From contig JAZBRS010000075.1 of assembly GCA_037176725.1 (NCBI GenBank), forward strand, positions 77,998,001-78,062,000: 64,000 bases of DNA. Direction: 5' to 3'. Position numbers and translations under genes: made by a program. This document shows, piece after piece, positions 33,190 through 44,700 of the stretch. The notes beneath the pieces are model-generated. The model had not been told where the DNA came from. It worked only from the letters and a program-made list of their open reading frames with translations, and made no database searches. Source of the DNA: Posidonia oceanica (Eukaryota > Streptophyta > Magnoliopsida > Alismatales > Posidoniaceae). Positions within the stretch are counted from its first letter, which is position 1; each line of letters opens with the position of its first letter.

Positions 33190-33565
33190 AAGGTCAATCC
33201 TTGAGTGATGAATGTTTGAGCCAGATCAATCCTTAAGTGTTGGATAATCCAGCTCGATCATTTAGTGTTGGATAATTCAGCTCGATCCTTAAGCATTTAA
33301 TAATCCAGCTCAACCCTTGAGTGTTGGATAAACTAGCTCAATCCTTTAGTTTTGGATAAACTAGCTCAACCCTTGAGTGTTGTATAAACCAGCTAAACCC
33401 TTGAGTATTGGATAAACTAACTCAATTCTTGAGTATTGGATAATCCAGCTCAATCCTTAAGTATTGGATAAATCCAGCTCAACCCTTAAGTATTGGATAA
33501 GCCAGCTCAATCCTTTAGTGTTGGATGTCTGATCCAGCTCATTTTCTCTGAGTGTTGGATGTTTG
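33190..33565. repeat. 28-bp tandem array in element A
   Basis: About 13 copies of a unit like TTGGATAAACCAGCTCAACC followed by CTTGAGTG. No counterpart in element C. Confidence 0.8.
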
Positions 33566-33636
33566 ATGCAGCTCAAGTCTTTTAAATGCCAGTTCGCCCT
33601 CCTTGGGCAACTCCCTCGGCAAGTCTCTTAGTTAAA

Positions 33637-34600
33637 CCCCGGAGCATAACCGGGATATTAAAGCAAAGATCCCCAAAGCATAACCGAAATACCAAAGCAA
33701 AGAACCCCGGAACATAACCGGGATACCAAAGCAAAGAACACCAGAGCATAACCGGCATACTAAAGTAAAGATTCCCAGAGAATAACCGGGATACCAAAGC
33801 AAAGATTCTCGAAACATAATCGGGATACCAAAGCAAAGATTCCCGTAACATAATCGGAATACCAAAGCAAAGATCCCCGGAGCGTAACCGGGATATCAAA
33901 GCAAAGATCTCCGAAGTATAACCAGGATACCAAAGTCAAGATCCCCAAAGCATAACCGGGATACCAAAGCAAAGATCCCTGCAGCATAACCGGGATACTA
34001 AAGCAAGGAACCCCGGAGCATCGTCGGGATACCAAAGCAAAAGATCCCCGAGCATAACCAGGATACCAAAGCAAAAGCTCCCTGGAGAATAACCGGAATA
34101 CCAAAGCAAAGAACCCCTAAGCATAACCGGAACACCAAAGCAAAGAAACCCGGAACACAACCGCATAAAGAAAGCAAACCCAATCAAAGCAAAGATCCCT
34201 GAAACATAACCAGGATACCAAATCAAAGATCCCCGGGACATAACTGGGTCATGAAAGCAAAGAACCCTGGAGCATAACCGAGTCACCAAAGCAAAGATAC
34301 CCGGAGCATAACCGGATAAACAAAGCAAACCTCGGAGCATAATCGAATAAACAAAGCAAACCCCGGAGCATAACCGAGTCACCAAAGCAAAGATTCCCAG
34401 AGCATAACCGCGATACCAAAGGAAAGATCCCTAAAGCATAAGCAGGATACCAAAGCAAGGATCCCCGGAGCATAACCGGGATACTAAAGCAAAAAAATCC
34501 CAGAGCACAACTGGATAAACAAAGGAAATCCCGGAGCACAACCGGACAAACAAAGCAAAACAATCCAACAGCAGGTACCCCGGAGCACTATCGGGTCAAC
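33637..34600. repeat. 34-bp tandem array in element A
   Basis: About 28 copies of a 34-bp unit: CCCCGGAGCATAACCGGGAT, then ACCAAAGCAAAGAT. Within the unit CCCGG and CCGGG can pair as a 5-bp stem around AGCATAA. Element C has one partial unit (about 957-986), so the array expanded after the copies separated. Units are head to tail without spacers, so it is not a CRISPR array. Confidence 0.85.
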
Positions 34601-35557
34601 AAAGCAAAGCCAACGGTATTAGTGAGCCACCACTCACTAACTCCCGGGTCAGAAGATGATGGTCCCCGTCGAGAATGTAGGCAATATTTAATTAAAGGAC
34701 ACTTGATTCTAGCAAATAAAGCCAACGGTATTGGTGGACTCATCGTTCATTAATTCTGGGTCAAGAGACGACAGTTTCTGTCGAAAATGTAAGCAACATT
34801 CAATGAAAAAACACCTAATTTTGACAAATAAAGCCAACGCGGCTGGCAGAGAAGAGATCAATTCCCGTTTGCCTGGGAGCATCATGAAACTCTCACTCAC
34901 TAACCCACGTATCATTAGACGACGGTCCCCTTGGAGAGTGTAGGCTACGCTCGAGAAAAGGGCACCTTATTATGAAAAATCGCATTCACGCATGTGTCTA
35001 TCCGCCTTAGGTGGTGAGAATAATTCTAGAGCCAACCCGGTATACAAATTAAAGCTGGCGATAATGAAGGAACCTCATTACCTACGATCATGCATTGCAT
35101 ATCATTACCCCCTCATTCGCATTCCCGTCAGCACGCACCATGCATAGCACATTGTATTGCATTCGCATTGTATTACATTCGCATTAAGTGGTCGTCGGAA
35201 GCATTAGCTATCCATCCTTTTATTTTAACCTCACGGGCAACCCCCGTGGCAGTGTCTTTATTTTCACCCCCATGGGTAATTCCCGTGGCAAGTCTTTTAT
35301 TTTACGCCCGCGGGCAATTCCCGTGGCAAGTCTTTTAATTTGACCCCCGCGGGCAATCCCCGTGGCATATCGTTAGTTTGTTCCCCTTAGCAATCCCCTT
35401 GGCCGTGTTTCTTTATCCAACCCTCATTTTGTCTCGTCCAAGTCTGGTGGCAGCAGGCATTGGATTTCATTTAAGATTTACAGGTAGCGCCACACGGGGA
35501 TATCGTCTCGCCTTGTAGATAGCTTCGTGTCGAAGCCATCTTCAAGGAGAGGCAATC
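34601..35557 (+). other. Conserved 3' noncoding block of element A with polypurine tract
   Basis: Aligns with 1376-2318 of element C over its whole length. Ends AAGGAGAGG (35544-35552), five bases before the LTR. No gene seen. Confidence 0.65.
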
Positions 35558-35909
35558 TGTAGATACCTCGTTTTGGCACTCCCTTAATGGTAGTGTAGTT
35601 TGTTGCATTATGCCACCTCTAGAAGCTCTTTGCCCAGCTCAAGTACTTTCATCTAACTTATTAACACTTGTCTCTGTGATTTAGAAGCCAGAATTAGCAA
35701 GTTTGCATTTGAGTGTGTTGGACACTGGCTAGCCTAGCGTCCAACGTTAGACATTGTGAATAATGGCGTCCAACAACCTGGTTTTCTGTTTCCCCAAACT
35801 TCACATATTTGGCTGAAATCAAATTTCATGCTTTACCTACACTAAGGGTCCTTTGACCAGTTAATGCCTTCATTGGCTTTAATGGTCATTAATCAGCCAC
35901 TTATTGGGG
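35558..35909 (+). mobile_element. 3' LTR of element A, truncated
   Basis: Starts TGTAGATACCTCG and follows the 5' LTR for about 350 bp, including the double-dyad module at 35716-35773. It stops matching at about 35909, where minus-strand element B sequence takes over. About 870 bp of LTR, including the TATA box, are missing, along with the right target duplication. Confidence 0.85.
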
Positions 35910-36500
35910 TAGTAGTGTTTCGGAATGCTGAAGTGTTGAGGGCCGACAACTGACTTCACGGTGGCCTAACTGCTCTGAAGATTGGGGAGACCGGTGGTAA
36001 CAGCGGCTTGGGAGCCCACAACGATGATTTTCTCCACGGCAGACGTCATGACTCTTCCTCTTCCCGAAGGGTTGTAATTTGTGGCTCGGGCATCTTGAAT
36101 GTGTATATAATCCCCGGTCGATTAGCAGGAATGCTAATGAACGCTCCTTGGTATTTGAATTTTAGCATTTAATGAACTGAAGATGCTACGGCCCCAACCT
36201 CTGCTAGCCAAGACCTCCGTAAGATGAGTGGTTCCAGGACTTCTTCCTTCATAATGATCACCGAAGTGATACTGGTTAAAGGACCGACTGTGATTTCCAT
36301 GAGCATTGTCCCTAGTGCCAATTTCTCCTTCTGATCAAACCCAGTGTACATAAAGGGAGTTCTATCTAACTCATCTTCATTTAACCCTAAACTCCGGAGT
36401 GTGGAGAGAACTAAGGCTTCAGCTCGCTCCAGTGTCAATTAATACTCCTTGCAGCACATGATCATTGATGCCCACCGTGATTACAAGCGGCAGCTCTTGC
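35910..36500 (-). pseudogene. Aspartic protease region of element B
   Basis: Minus strand: KQELPLVITVGINDHVLQGV, then IDTGAS (active site, about 36439-36422) followed at once by a stop. A shifted frame then reads LNEDELDRTPFMYTGFDQKE, MLMEITVGPLTSITSVIIMK, EEVLEPLILRRSWLAEVGAV, and after a stop LKFKYQGAFISIP. This is the single-domain retropepsin that would cut the Gag-Pol polyprotein. Two stops and a shift make it dead. It continues, after the inserted element A, at 15841. Confidence 0.75.
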
Positions 36501-38711
36501 TTATGTGGGGGCAGAAGCTTCGAATCTTTGAAAACTATATTTTCCATTCAATTCGCTGATTGACTTTTTGAACTTGGATTTCTTCCTTCATATCGGCTTA
36601 TGCTCCCTTCACTACTGCTATGAGGTTGAACTGGCTAAGGAGATCTTTTATTATTAGTCCCTCGTCTACCTCACTGTCCTAATTATTATCTGAGATTATT
36701 CCCCAATGCTCAGCTTAGCTGTCCCAGTTCACTTCTGGTATGGCATGGTTGTCCCAGTCTTTTGATGTTAGCGGACTAGGAAGCTGTTCGTCCTGAAATG
36801 CCATAACTTTGTGCTTAGGGAGAGAGTCACTGTAGACCTGTTGAGACGTCCCTGTCTACTTCCTCTGTTTGGCTCTTTTCATCAGGACGTTTAATTCAAA
36901 CACATCTGCCTCAACCATGTCATAAACTATGTCTCTGAAAGTCCAACAGTCATTTATGTTGTGACCATGTACTCTATGGAATGGACAGTATTTGCTTTAG
37001 TCACAATTTGGCAATTCAGGCCTGGCTGGCGGGAGTTCAATTTCTTTAATCCTCTAGCTTTATGAACATATCTGCCAGTGTAACCGGTAGAGGAGGGTAA
37101 TGGTCTCTTCTTCCCCTTTTGCATGGCAATAGATGTGGACGGAGAACATTATGATAACCGCTCCCATTCCCACTGTTGTTGGGGGGATTTCTATTATTGG
37201 TCTGCCTATTTTGATTGCCCCTAGTCCATTGCTACCGGGGAGCATTCCACATAAGGCAGATTTGTTGCTGAGGGGGAGGGTTATTCCATGCCTGCTGTTG
37301 CTGAGGAGGGCGGCTCCATGCTTGCTGTTGCTAGGGAGGAGGGTGGTTCCATGCTTATTGTTGCTAAGGAGGAGGGTAGCTCCATGCTTGTTGCTGCTGA
37401 GGAAGAGGATGGCTCCATCCTTGTTGTTCCTGGGGAGGAGGGTGGCTCCAAGTTGGCTGTTGTGAAGCTAGTATAACCTTTTGTTCGGATGGCCTGGGTG
37501 CAGAGCCCATCTTGTTGACAACTCCGATCACACCCTCCACTACTGTGTTTTCCGGCTCTTCTTGAGCTCCTCCATGAATTCATGCTGATTTTCTTTAACA
37601 AAGGCTGCTACTTCATACAGGGCCGTTACATTGGAACAGTAGGCATTCACGAGTCTCTTTTTCATCGGTGCAGTGGTGTTTGCAATGAGTGTCTAGACCA
37701 CCTGTCTCTCTGGAATGGTCAGTCCTGATCTGGCCGCCATTTCCCGCCATCTGTTGGCAAATGTCACCTAGCTTTCGCTTTGCTTCATTACCTCCTTGCT
37801 TAGGTCGTGGAAGGTTGGCTTGAGGTCTATCTTGTGCTAGTATTTTGTGAGGACGCTCTCTCTGATTTTATCAAAGCTGCTGAGGTCTTCCTTGAAGAGA
37901 ATGAGAGACTAATCCATGGGCTCTCCTTCAAGTTAGTAGAAGAACAGGTGTATAACAAGCCCCAAGTCATTGAAGTAGGGGGCTGACTACATTTGGAACC
38001 GCACTAGGTGACTGAGCAGGTTAGTGGTTCCATTGAACTTGGGAGTCTTCAGGTACTTGAACCCTAGAGGTAATCTGAACGCGGGAAACCGGCACATATC
38101 AAAGTTTGCCGGAGCTTGGGTATGTAACCCTAATGCGCTGAACATTTTTCTCATCTCATCCAAATTTGTTGTCCCAGCTAATGAGGTCGGGACATGTGAC
38201 TTGAAGAACTAATGGTTCTGCTGCTGATCAAAATAACTGTTGCAGAAGTGTTGAGGCATGACCTACTCGTATCATGGGGGAAATGCCTGATGGTGGTGGT
38301 GATGATGTCTTCGGTGCCCGTGGGGGGGATAGACTCCTTCCTTGTACTCGCCATGTGGTATGTGATTTTGTTCCTGAATGAAGGGGTTGGCCCTTGAGTT
38401 ATAAGCTCCGTTGAGCGCTGTACCATGACCTGTGTGATTTGTGTCCGGCGGTGGATTGCCATTTTGTTCCTGTTATAGATCGTCAGGGGTATGGTCCGCA
38501 ACTGGCCTTCGTTGTCCTTCACCGAGGTGGGGTGGCTACTGGAGGTTATTCTGACATGGCCCACAAGGGTTGATGTCTCTTCATTTAAGAACTGGTACAT
38601 GGCTTTATACTGGATCGAGTCTAGATCCAAGGCTTCTCCGGTTATCGGATGTTAGATTGTGGTCTCCTCTCCCAAGGTACTTACTGAGTCTGACCTCTCT
38701 CTTTCTGGCTG
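36501..38711 (-). pseudogene. gag of element B, main part
   Basis: The frame restarts at 38711 exactly where the Athila insertion ends: the codon series from the ATG at 50916 continues into QPERERSDSVSTLGEETTI, a stop, then HPITGEALDLDSIQYKAM. Farther down are many stops and shifts. 37460-37250 encodes six copies of a 13-residue QQQAW-x-x-PPP repeat. The knuckle at about 36995-36930 reads YCPFHRVHGHNINDCWTF, the same C-x2-H-x4-H-x4-C spacing as in A gag. It has the same role as A gag but with an added Gln/Pro/Trp repeat. Confidence 0.75.
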
Positions 38712-38716
38712 TTCAG
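38712..38716. repeat. Target-site duplication (left) of Athila
   Basis: TTCAG, repeated at 50893-50897. Removing Athila and one copy restores the B gag frame. Confidence 0.88.
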
Positions 38717-39987
38717 TGATTAGCACATTATTCTTACATATTTTATGCCCATATTTATCTCTTTTGTTCATAAATAATATTACTTGAAGTATTTTGTATA
38801 ATTTGTGTAGGAACTTTGGACCTAAAGAGAAAAGAAGAAAAGAAGGAGGAAAAATGATAAAAGACAAAAAAGAAATGCAAATACATGGATAAAAGAAATA
38901 AAAATTCGTGGAAGATATCAAATATATCTTTTCCACGTGTGTGAACACGAAGAGTAAGATAAGATAACAGAAGTAACAAAGTTAGAGAAAATTCAGGAAC
39001 AGGTGGCGCCCCTCAGGCGCCCAAAAGCACATCTGGCGCCTTCTAGGTGCCCAGAGAAGATTTGTTTGACTGCGTATTTGGCAATCACAGAAATATCTTA
39101 TAAATATCTTGTAATTAAAATTCAGTTTCCTCATTTGTATCCAGATTTATTTATGTGATGGTCAAGCCTTGTAAACCTATAAAAGGGACTCATTGTGTAA
39201 ACCCTAGAGGCTTAATCTTCGACATTAGGCTTAAGCTTTCTTCCTCCATTGTTTAGAGTTCTTGAAGTTTACTTTCTGTAATTAAGGTATTTTATTAATG
39301 CAATTTCATTTCTTTATATTAATTATGTCTTCCTGTTCTCCTTCCCTTTCTTTTATTTTAATGTTTTCCATTATCATGGGTAGCTAAGTTTTTAAATCTA
39401 GGGTTTAGATAAAGTTTATGTATGTTCATATGTTGTGATTAAGTTTCTCTTTTTCTTCTCGTGCTTACATGCTATGATTATGTAGACTAGATGTATATAA
39501 CATGAATCATTCATTATTCGATAAACTTTAATAAATTAATATTGATAATATCTTTTTAGTCTAAGCTTAAGGAAGAATAACTTGGAGGTTGTGTATATAA
39601 TCGCAGATCTATCATATATCATTTGATTCAGTTTATTTTGTGTGATTTTATCTTAGGACTTCAAAATCTATGGTGCTTTGCATATAGGTTATGCTTGTTA
39701 CGAAAAAAATCATTGAGTAAACTATTTAGATCATTAAGAGAGACAATAGTGGATTTAATCATGCATATTCGATTTTACATAAATAGATTCAAAGCCTTAG
39801 GCTTGTTTTAATTAGTTTGATTACATCATCTATTTGTAGTTCTTAATCATCATCAATCTAAAACCCCCTTTCAATAGTTGATAATAAGCCTTTCTTTTTA
39901 AACATTATTCTCTGTGGGATCGACCTGTATTTTGCATATGTACTACATAGTACACCGTGAACTTGCGGTTAATTAAAATTTACATTA
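38717..39987 (+). mobile_element. Athila 5' LTR
   Basis: 1,271 bp starting TGATTAGCACATTATTC. TATAAAAG at 39178-39185. A GGCGCC dyad pair lies at 39001-39057. Confidence 0.93.
39178..39185 (+). promoter_or_regulatory. TATA box of Athila 5' LTR
   Basis: TATAAAAG after GTAAACC; the 3' LTR has the same motif at 50090-50097. Confidence 0.6.
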
Positions 39988-39993
39988 AGTTTT

Positions 39994-40011
39994 TGTCACC
40001 CTTGCCAGGAA
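39994..40011 (+). promoter_or_regulatory. Athila primer-binding site (tRNA-Asp-like), decayed
   Basis: TGTCACCCTTGCCAGGAA, six bases after the LTR. The usual plant tRNA-Asp site is TGGCGCCGTTGCCGGGGA; the position and CTTGCC core fit, with several substitutions. Confidence 0.7.
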
Positions 40012-41201
40012 GTAGTGTTTTCATAACATTGATTTATTATCAGTTATTTCTTTCTTTTCGTTTTTTAAAAGAATAAAAAAAAAAATTTGTTTCGTTAGAT
40101 TTATCTTACAGGGATATTTAGTTCGAGATCAAAAGAATCAGGAACCAATTTTTAGAACATTCCAAAGATCTGGGGTGCCTCCCAAGCGTCGATCTGCGTT
40201 TCTGGCGCCTCCTGGGCGCCCAGGTTTGCTACTTCCTCTGATAATTTAATTTCATTTATTCCTGGTTTTTTATAGAATCCTGATCTAGGGTTTAATTCCT
40301 GTTTCAATTTCTGATTTTTCTCGTTCATTAATTTAAAATTAAAAAAAAACCCAATTAAAAAGATTTCATAATAAGATAGAAGTTTGTTCTTAGGGCATAC
40401 ATCATATAGTTTGCATTTATAGTAATTTTTATTTCCTGTTATTTTATTTTATTTTGGTGATTGCTGGAGGAAAGGTACGTGTTCTCCTACTTGATTCTTT
40501 GCATTTTAGAGCATATAATTAGTAGAAGAACAACTTGTTTGAGCATAATTGTTTGATATCATTTCAAAGTACCTAAGGGCAAATCCTATAGCACAAGATA
40601 AGGTGGGGATTTCATCACCCTTCCTTAGCCCACAAACAACAAAAGGAAGCATTGAGCATTAACCTAAGCTTCAATTAAAATCAAGTAGACATTGGCCTCT
40701 AAGGTTCGAGCTCAATAAGACAAGTAAAGCCTAGAGAGAATTGAATTCAAAATTCTTACTCCTTGTTGGTGTCTAAGAAAAGTGGTTCAAAGAGACCCGA
40801 CCTCTTAAAAGGCAAAGTGGTTATTTAATTAGTTCGTTGCTTACGCACGGGGAGCCTCCCATTTTCCTCCACTGATCTGGATAACTCGGTTTGAAAATTT
40901 TTGAATGAAGGATCTTGAAGTTGAACCTGGAAGTTAGGAACTGTATAGTTGTTTTTAAGTCAACCTTATTTCTAGGGTTTCTTTGACTTGTGTAATTAGA
41001 TTAGGCATCTTTCTCCTTCATCTGTAATCTCCTCATCCTTTTAGTTCTTATTAGCTCATCTTTTCGTCTTCTCTATTTTCATTGTATTCTGTTTAAAAAA
41101 AATAAAAACTAAATAAAAATAGAGGTTTCGTCAAGTGTATGCCAGTTTGGGTCCGTGATTTGACTCATCGTCTCATCCGTGTCAAACCCAAAGAATTTGA
41201 A
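40012..41201 (+). other. Athila leader
   Basis: Noncoding. A second GGCGCC dyad pair lies at 40171-40224 (GGGGTGCCTCCCAAGCG, then CTGGCGCCTCCTGGGCGCCC). Otherwise AT-rich with no gene seen. Confidence 0.6.
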
Positions 41202-42250
41202 ATGGCTGATGAAGTACACAATCCACATCTAACCTTAGAAGCCAAATGTTATCCAGTAAGACTTGCACAACCATCTTGCATTAGACTTCCAAATGCTAAT
41301 GGCAACAACTTTGAACTTAAATCTAATTATATTGGTCAGTTGCCTAAGTTCATGGGTCTAGAATCTGAAGATGCTTACTGCTTCATCAATGAGTTTGAAG
41401 AGGTATGTAGTATGATGAAACTACAGCAGTTGTCTGATGATGCGGTCCGATTAAGATTCATTCCTTTTGCATTAAAAGACAATGCTAAAAAATGCCTTTA
41501 TAGTCTAACAACCAATTCAATTGACACTTGGGCCCAATTCTGCACTATATTTTAAAAAAATATTATCCTATTCATAAGACAATCAAATTTAGAAATGAAA
41601 TTCATTCATCTAAACAACAAAGTGGTGAGTCTTTCTGGAAATATTTTGATAGATTTAAGGATCTCTTGCCCAGTATCCGCACCATGGAATTGAAAAATGG
41701 AGACTATGCCAAATCATTTATGAGGGTCTAGATATTTCAACTAAGACCATACTTGAGTCTATGTGTCAAGGAGCCTTCATGAAGAAAAATGAGGAAGAGG
41801 CATGGGAATTTCTAGGAGAATTAGCTAAAAAAACAATGCAGTGGGAATGTATAAATGAGCAATCAATTGATAAACCCACACATTCTAAAGGTGGTATTCA
41901 CTTAATAGAGTCTTTTATAGCCACTGAAGCCAAGTACAACACATTGGCTCGTAGGTTAGAAGCTCTAGAGATAAAGGAGAAAGTCCAGGTGAACCAAATG
42001 TCTAACCGAGTTCCTTGGTGTAAAGGTTGTCACATGGGGGTCATGTGATGGAAGAGTGTCCTGCAGTCGGAGGTCAACTCAATTTTGAACCTCAACAAGT
42101 AAATGCAACCTTTGGTAGGCCCCGAAATGATCCATATGCCCCAACTTACAATTCAGGATGGAGGAATCATCCTAATTTTTCTTGGAACCAGCAACCTCAT
42201 CAAAGAAGCAATAATTTTGCTTTCTCGAAAAGCCAACAACAGCACTCAAA
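41202..42250 (+). pseudogene. Athila gag
   Basis: The likely ATG is 41202 (MADEVHNPHLTLEAKCYP), although the frame is open from 41139. Core: PKFMGLESEDAYCFINEFEE, LRFIPFALKDNAKKCLYSL, DTWAQFCTIF. A frameshift in an A run near 41555 follows, then KKYYPIHKTIKFRNEIHSSK and ESFWKYFDRFKDLLPS (retrotransposon gag core). There is a stop near 41729, then EEEAWEFLGELAKKTMQW. A last shift near 42040 splits a CKGC...GHVMEECPAV zinc knuckle. It would form the particle shell. Three or more lesions, so not functional. Confidence 0.88.
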
Positions 42251-43510
42251 TCATTTTAGGCCCAATCAATTTGTCCAGCAGAATTTTAATGCTGTATCAC
42301 AATGCAACCCACCTCCAGAATTTAGTGAAAGTGAGAGGAGAATGGGCACTCTGGAGAAAGGCTTGGAAGCCCTTCTCAATGCTAACTCTCAAACAAATAC
42401 TAGTATAGCTGCAAATACGCAAGCCATATCTCGACTCAAGATGCAATTGAGTCAGCTAGCCATTATGGTTGGAGAGAGAGAGAAAGGAACCTTCCCTAGT
42501 CAACCTGTCCCAAACCCTAGAGGTGAAGCCCAAAATCCAAATGAAGGGCAGGTTCATGTGATTCAAGATGACCAGGTCAACTATGTTAATGCTGTTGTTA
42601 CATTAAGATCTGGAAAACAAGTAAACAACCATGTTGTCATGCCTGATCATGCTGTTAGGATTCAGAAGGACTTACCTTCTGACTCAACTACACCAGTCCA
42701 ATCCCACTTAGGCCAGTCTAAGGAGCCTGAGAATTCTGAAGAACCCAACAAAGATGTTGGGTCCTCTAATGAGTCAACTGTGAAGCCCATGCAGAAACCC
42801 AATGTTCGATTTCCTAATAGGCTCAAAAATAAAAAGGAATCTGCACAAATGGAAAAGATATTAGAAGTGTTTAGGCAAGTTAAGGTAAATATTCCTCTCT
42901 TAGATGTAATCCAACAGGTCCCCACTTATGCCAAATACCTTAAGGACTTGTGCACTAGAAAGAGAACTACAAATGTGCTTAAGAAAGCTTTTCCAGCAGC
43001 CAATATCAGTTCCATTCTGACAGATCAATTACCTATGAAGTATAAGGACCATGGAAGTCCCACAATCTCATGTACAATAGGTAATACTTTGATTAATACG
43101 ACTTTACTAGATTTGGGAGCTAGTGTCAACCTATTGCCATATTCGGTGTATGAGCAATTAGAGCTAAGCGAATTGAAACCAACTAAGGTAACATTACAGT
43201 TGGCTGATAGATCAATCAAGATGCCTAAAGGAATTGTGGAAGATGTTTTGATAAAGGTTGGTGACTTTGTATATCCTGTAGATTTTGTGATCTTAGAAAC
43301 CCAACCCTTACCAATCTGAAAGGCCAAATTCCAGTTATCCTACGTCGACCCTTCCTGGCGACAACCAATGCCTTAATCAACTGCCGAAATGGTTCAATGA
43401 GATCAAATTATGGAGATTTAACTGTCACCCTTAACATTTTCAATTTGGATAAGCAGTTAATCAATTGACCAGATGAGACATTCAAGGTTGATATGATTGA
43501 AGATTTTTCT
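42250..43510 (+). pseudogene. Athila protease region
   Basis: Part of the 430-codon open frame 42027-43319. After a polar linker, KVNIPLLDVIQQVPTYAKYL and LPMKYKDHGSPTISCTIG lead to the active site LLDLGASVNLLPYSVYEQL (about 43110-43165), then LADRSIKMPKGIVEDVLIKV. Asp-Leu-Gly replaces the common Asp-Thr/Ser-Gly, as is usual in Athila. The frame stops at 43317; remnants continue past it in a shifted frame. Confidence 0.85.
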
Positions 43511-43537
43511 GAAGAATAAGACCAAGTAGAGGATAAA

Positions 43538-44700
43538 ATGGAATTTGATCTAGGCTACTTTAACCAAAGTTTTGAGGAGAGGTTCGAGGATAAATTAATG
43601 TTTGTTGAAGAAGCCAACGAGTTAACCCAATGTAGGACCCATAAGTCCAACAAGTGGTATAACCCTCCTCCAGAGCCTATCATGTCTGAGCCCAGACCAA
43701 GCCTTAAGCCATCCATTGAGGATCCACCTACACTAGAGCATAAACCTTTGCCTGAACACCTCAAGTATGCCTATTTAGGGAAAGATCAGACCCTTCCTAT
43801 TATCATCGTAGCCGATTTGACTCAAAGTCAAGAAAAGACTTTGTTAACCGTCCTTAGTGAAAATAAGGAAGCCATAGGATGGACCATGGCTGATATCAAT
43901 GGGATTAGTCCAACAATTGTGCAACATCGGATTTACTTGATAGAGGAAGCCCACCCAGCTAAAGATCCACAAAGGCGGTTGAACCCTGTAATGAAAGAAG
44001 TGGTTAACAAAGACATACTGAAGTGTCCGGATAATGGGATCATTTATCCCATCTCTGATAGCCCATGGGTAAGCCCAGTCCAAGTAGTTCTATAGAAATC
44101 TGGAATTACTGTAATTCAAAATGATAACGGTAATCTTGTTCCCACTCGCATCCAAACAGGATGGCGAGTATGTGTAGACTACAGGAAACTCAATGCGGCA
44201 ACCAGGAAAGACCATTTTCCTTTGCCATTCATTGATCAAATGTTGGAAACGTTAGCTGGACATGAGTATTACTGTTTTCTTGATGGATATTCCGGTTATA
44301 ACCAAATTCCCATCGCTCCTGAGGATCAAGAAAAGATCACCTTCACCTGTCCTTTTGGAACATTTGTCTATCGTCGCATGCCCTTTGGGCTATGCAATAC
44401 TCCAGCCACGTTCCAAAGATGCATGGTGAGCATCTTCTCTAACATGGTGGAAAGATTTTTAGAAATCTTTATGGATGATTTTTCCATTTTTGGGCCCACA
44501 TTTTCTAAATGCCTCCATCATCTTGAGTTAGTGTTAAAAAGATGCACAGAAAAGAATTTGACACTGAAAAATGTCACTTCATGGTCCAACAAGGTATTGT
44601 TTTGGGCCATATCATCTCAAAGAAGGGCATCGAAGTGGACCAAGCAAAAGTGGACCTTATTTAAAATCTTCCTCCACTAATAAATGTCAAGAATATTAGG
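43538..44700 (+). pseudogene. Athila reverse transcriptase
   Basis: The N-terminal part (43538-44095) reads LPEHLKYAYLGKDQTLPIII and ends in a TAG at 44093. The downstream frame gives GWRVCVDYRKLNAATRKDHF, PLPFIDQMLETLAGHEYYCF, LDGYSGYNQIPIAPEDQEK, MPFGLCNTPATFQRCM and the catalytic box FMDDFSIFG (about 44470-44496). A frameshift near 44570 moves the thumb into another frame (GHIISKKGIEVDQAKVDL). FMDD is the usual Athila form. Confidence 0.9.

Larger units (their letters stand above)
15842..35909 (+). mobile_element. Element A: pol-less Tat-like retrotransposon, opposite to B
   Basis: Layout: 5' LTR (15842-17065), leader, gag (25184-26719), spacer, an antisense type-1 PMD gene (29198-32313 minus), three tandem arrays (32770-34600), conserved 3' block and a truncated 3' LTR (35558 to about 35909). 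There is no protease, RT, RNase H or integrase. About 190 bp after gag, the sequence aligns with the integrase 3' end of B. A 6-kb solo LTR (18443-24464) interrupts the leader. A sits between B protease and B RT in inverted orientation. No target duplication can be shown because the right LTR end is lost. Confidence 0.8.

Noticed and set aside
33582..34563. Four minus-strand frames of 77-149 codons with repeats such as LCSGDLCFGIPVML
   Set aside because: Translation of the 34-bp array in successive frames; not a gene.
33637..34600. Possible CRISPR-like array
   Set aside because: Units are directly adjacent with no spacers, and the context is a plant retrotransposon.
38717..38730. Athila LTR end taken at TTTACA with no duplication
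   Set aside because: Extending by three bases to ATCA gives matching TGAT/ATCA ends and exact TTCAG duplications, a better fit.
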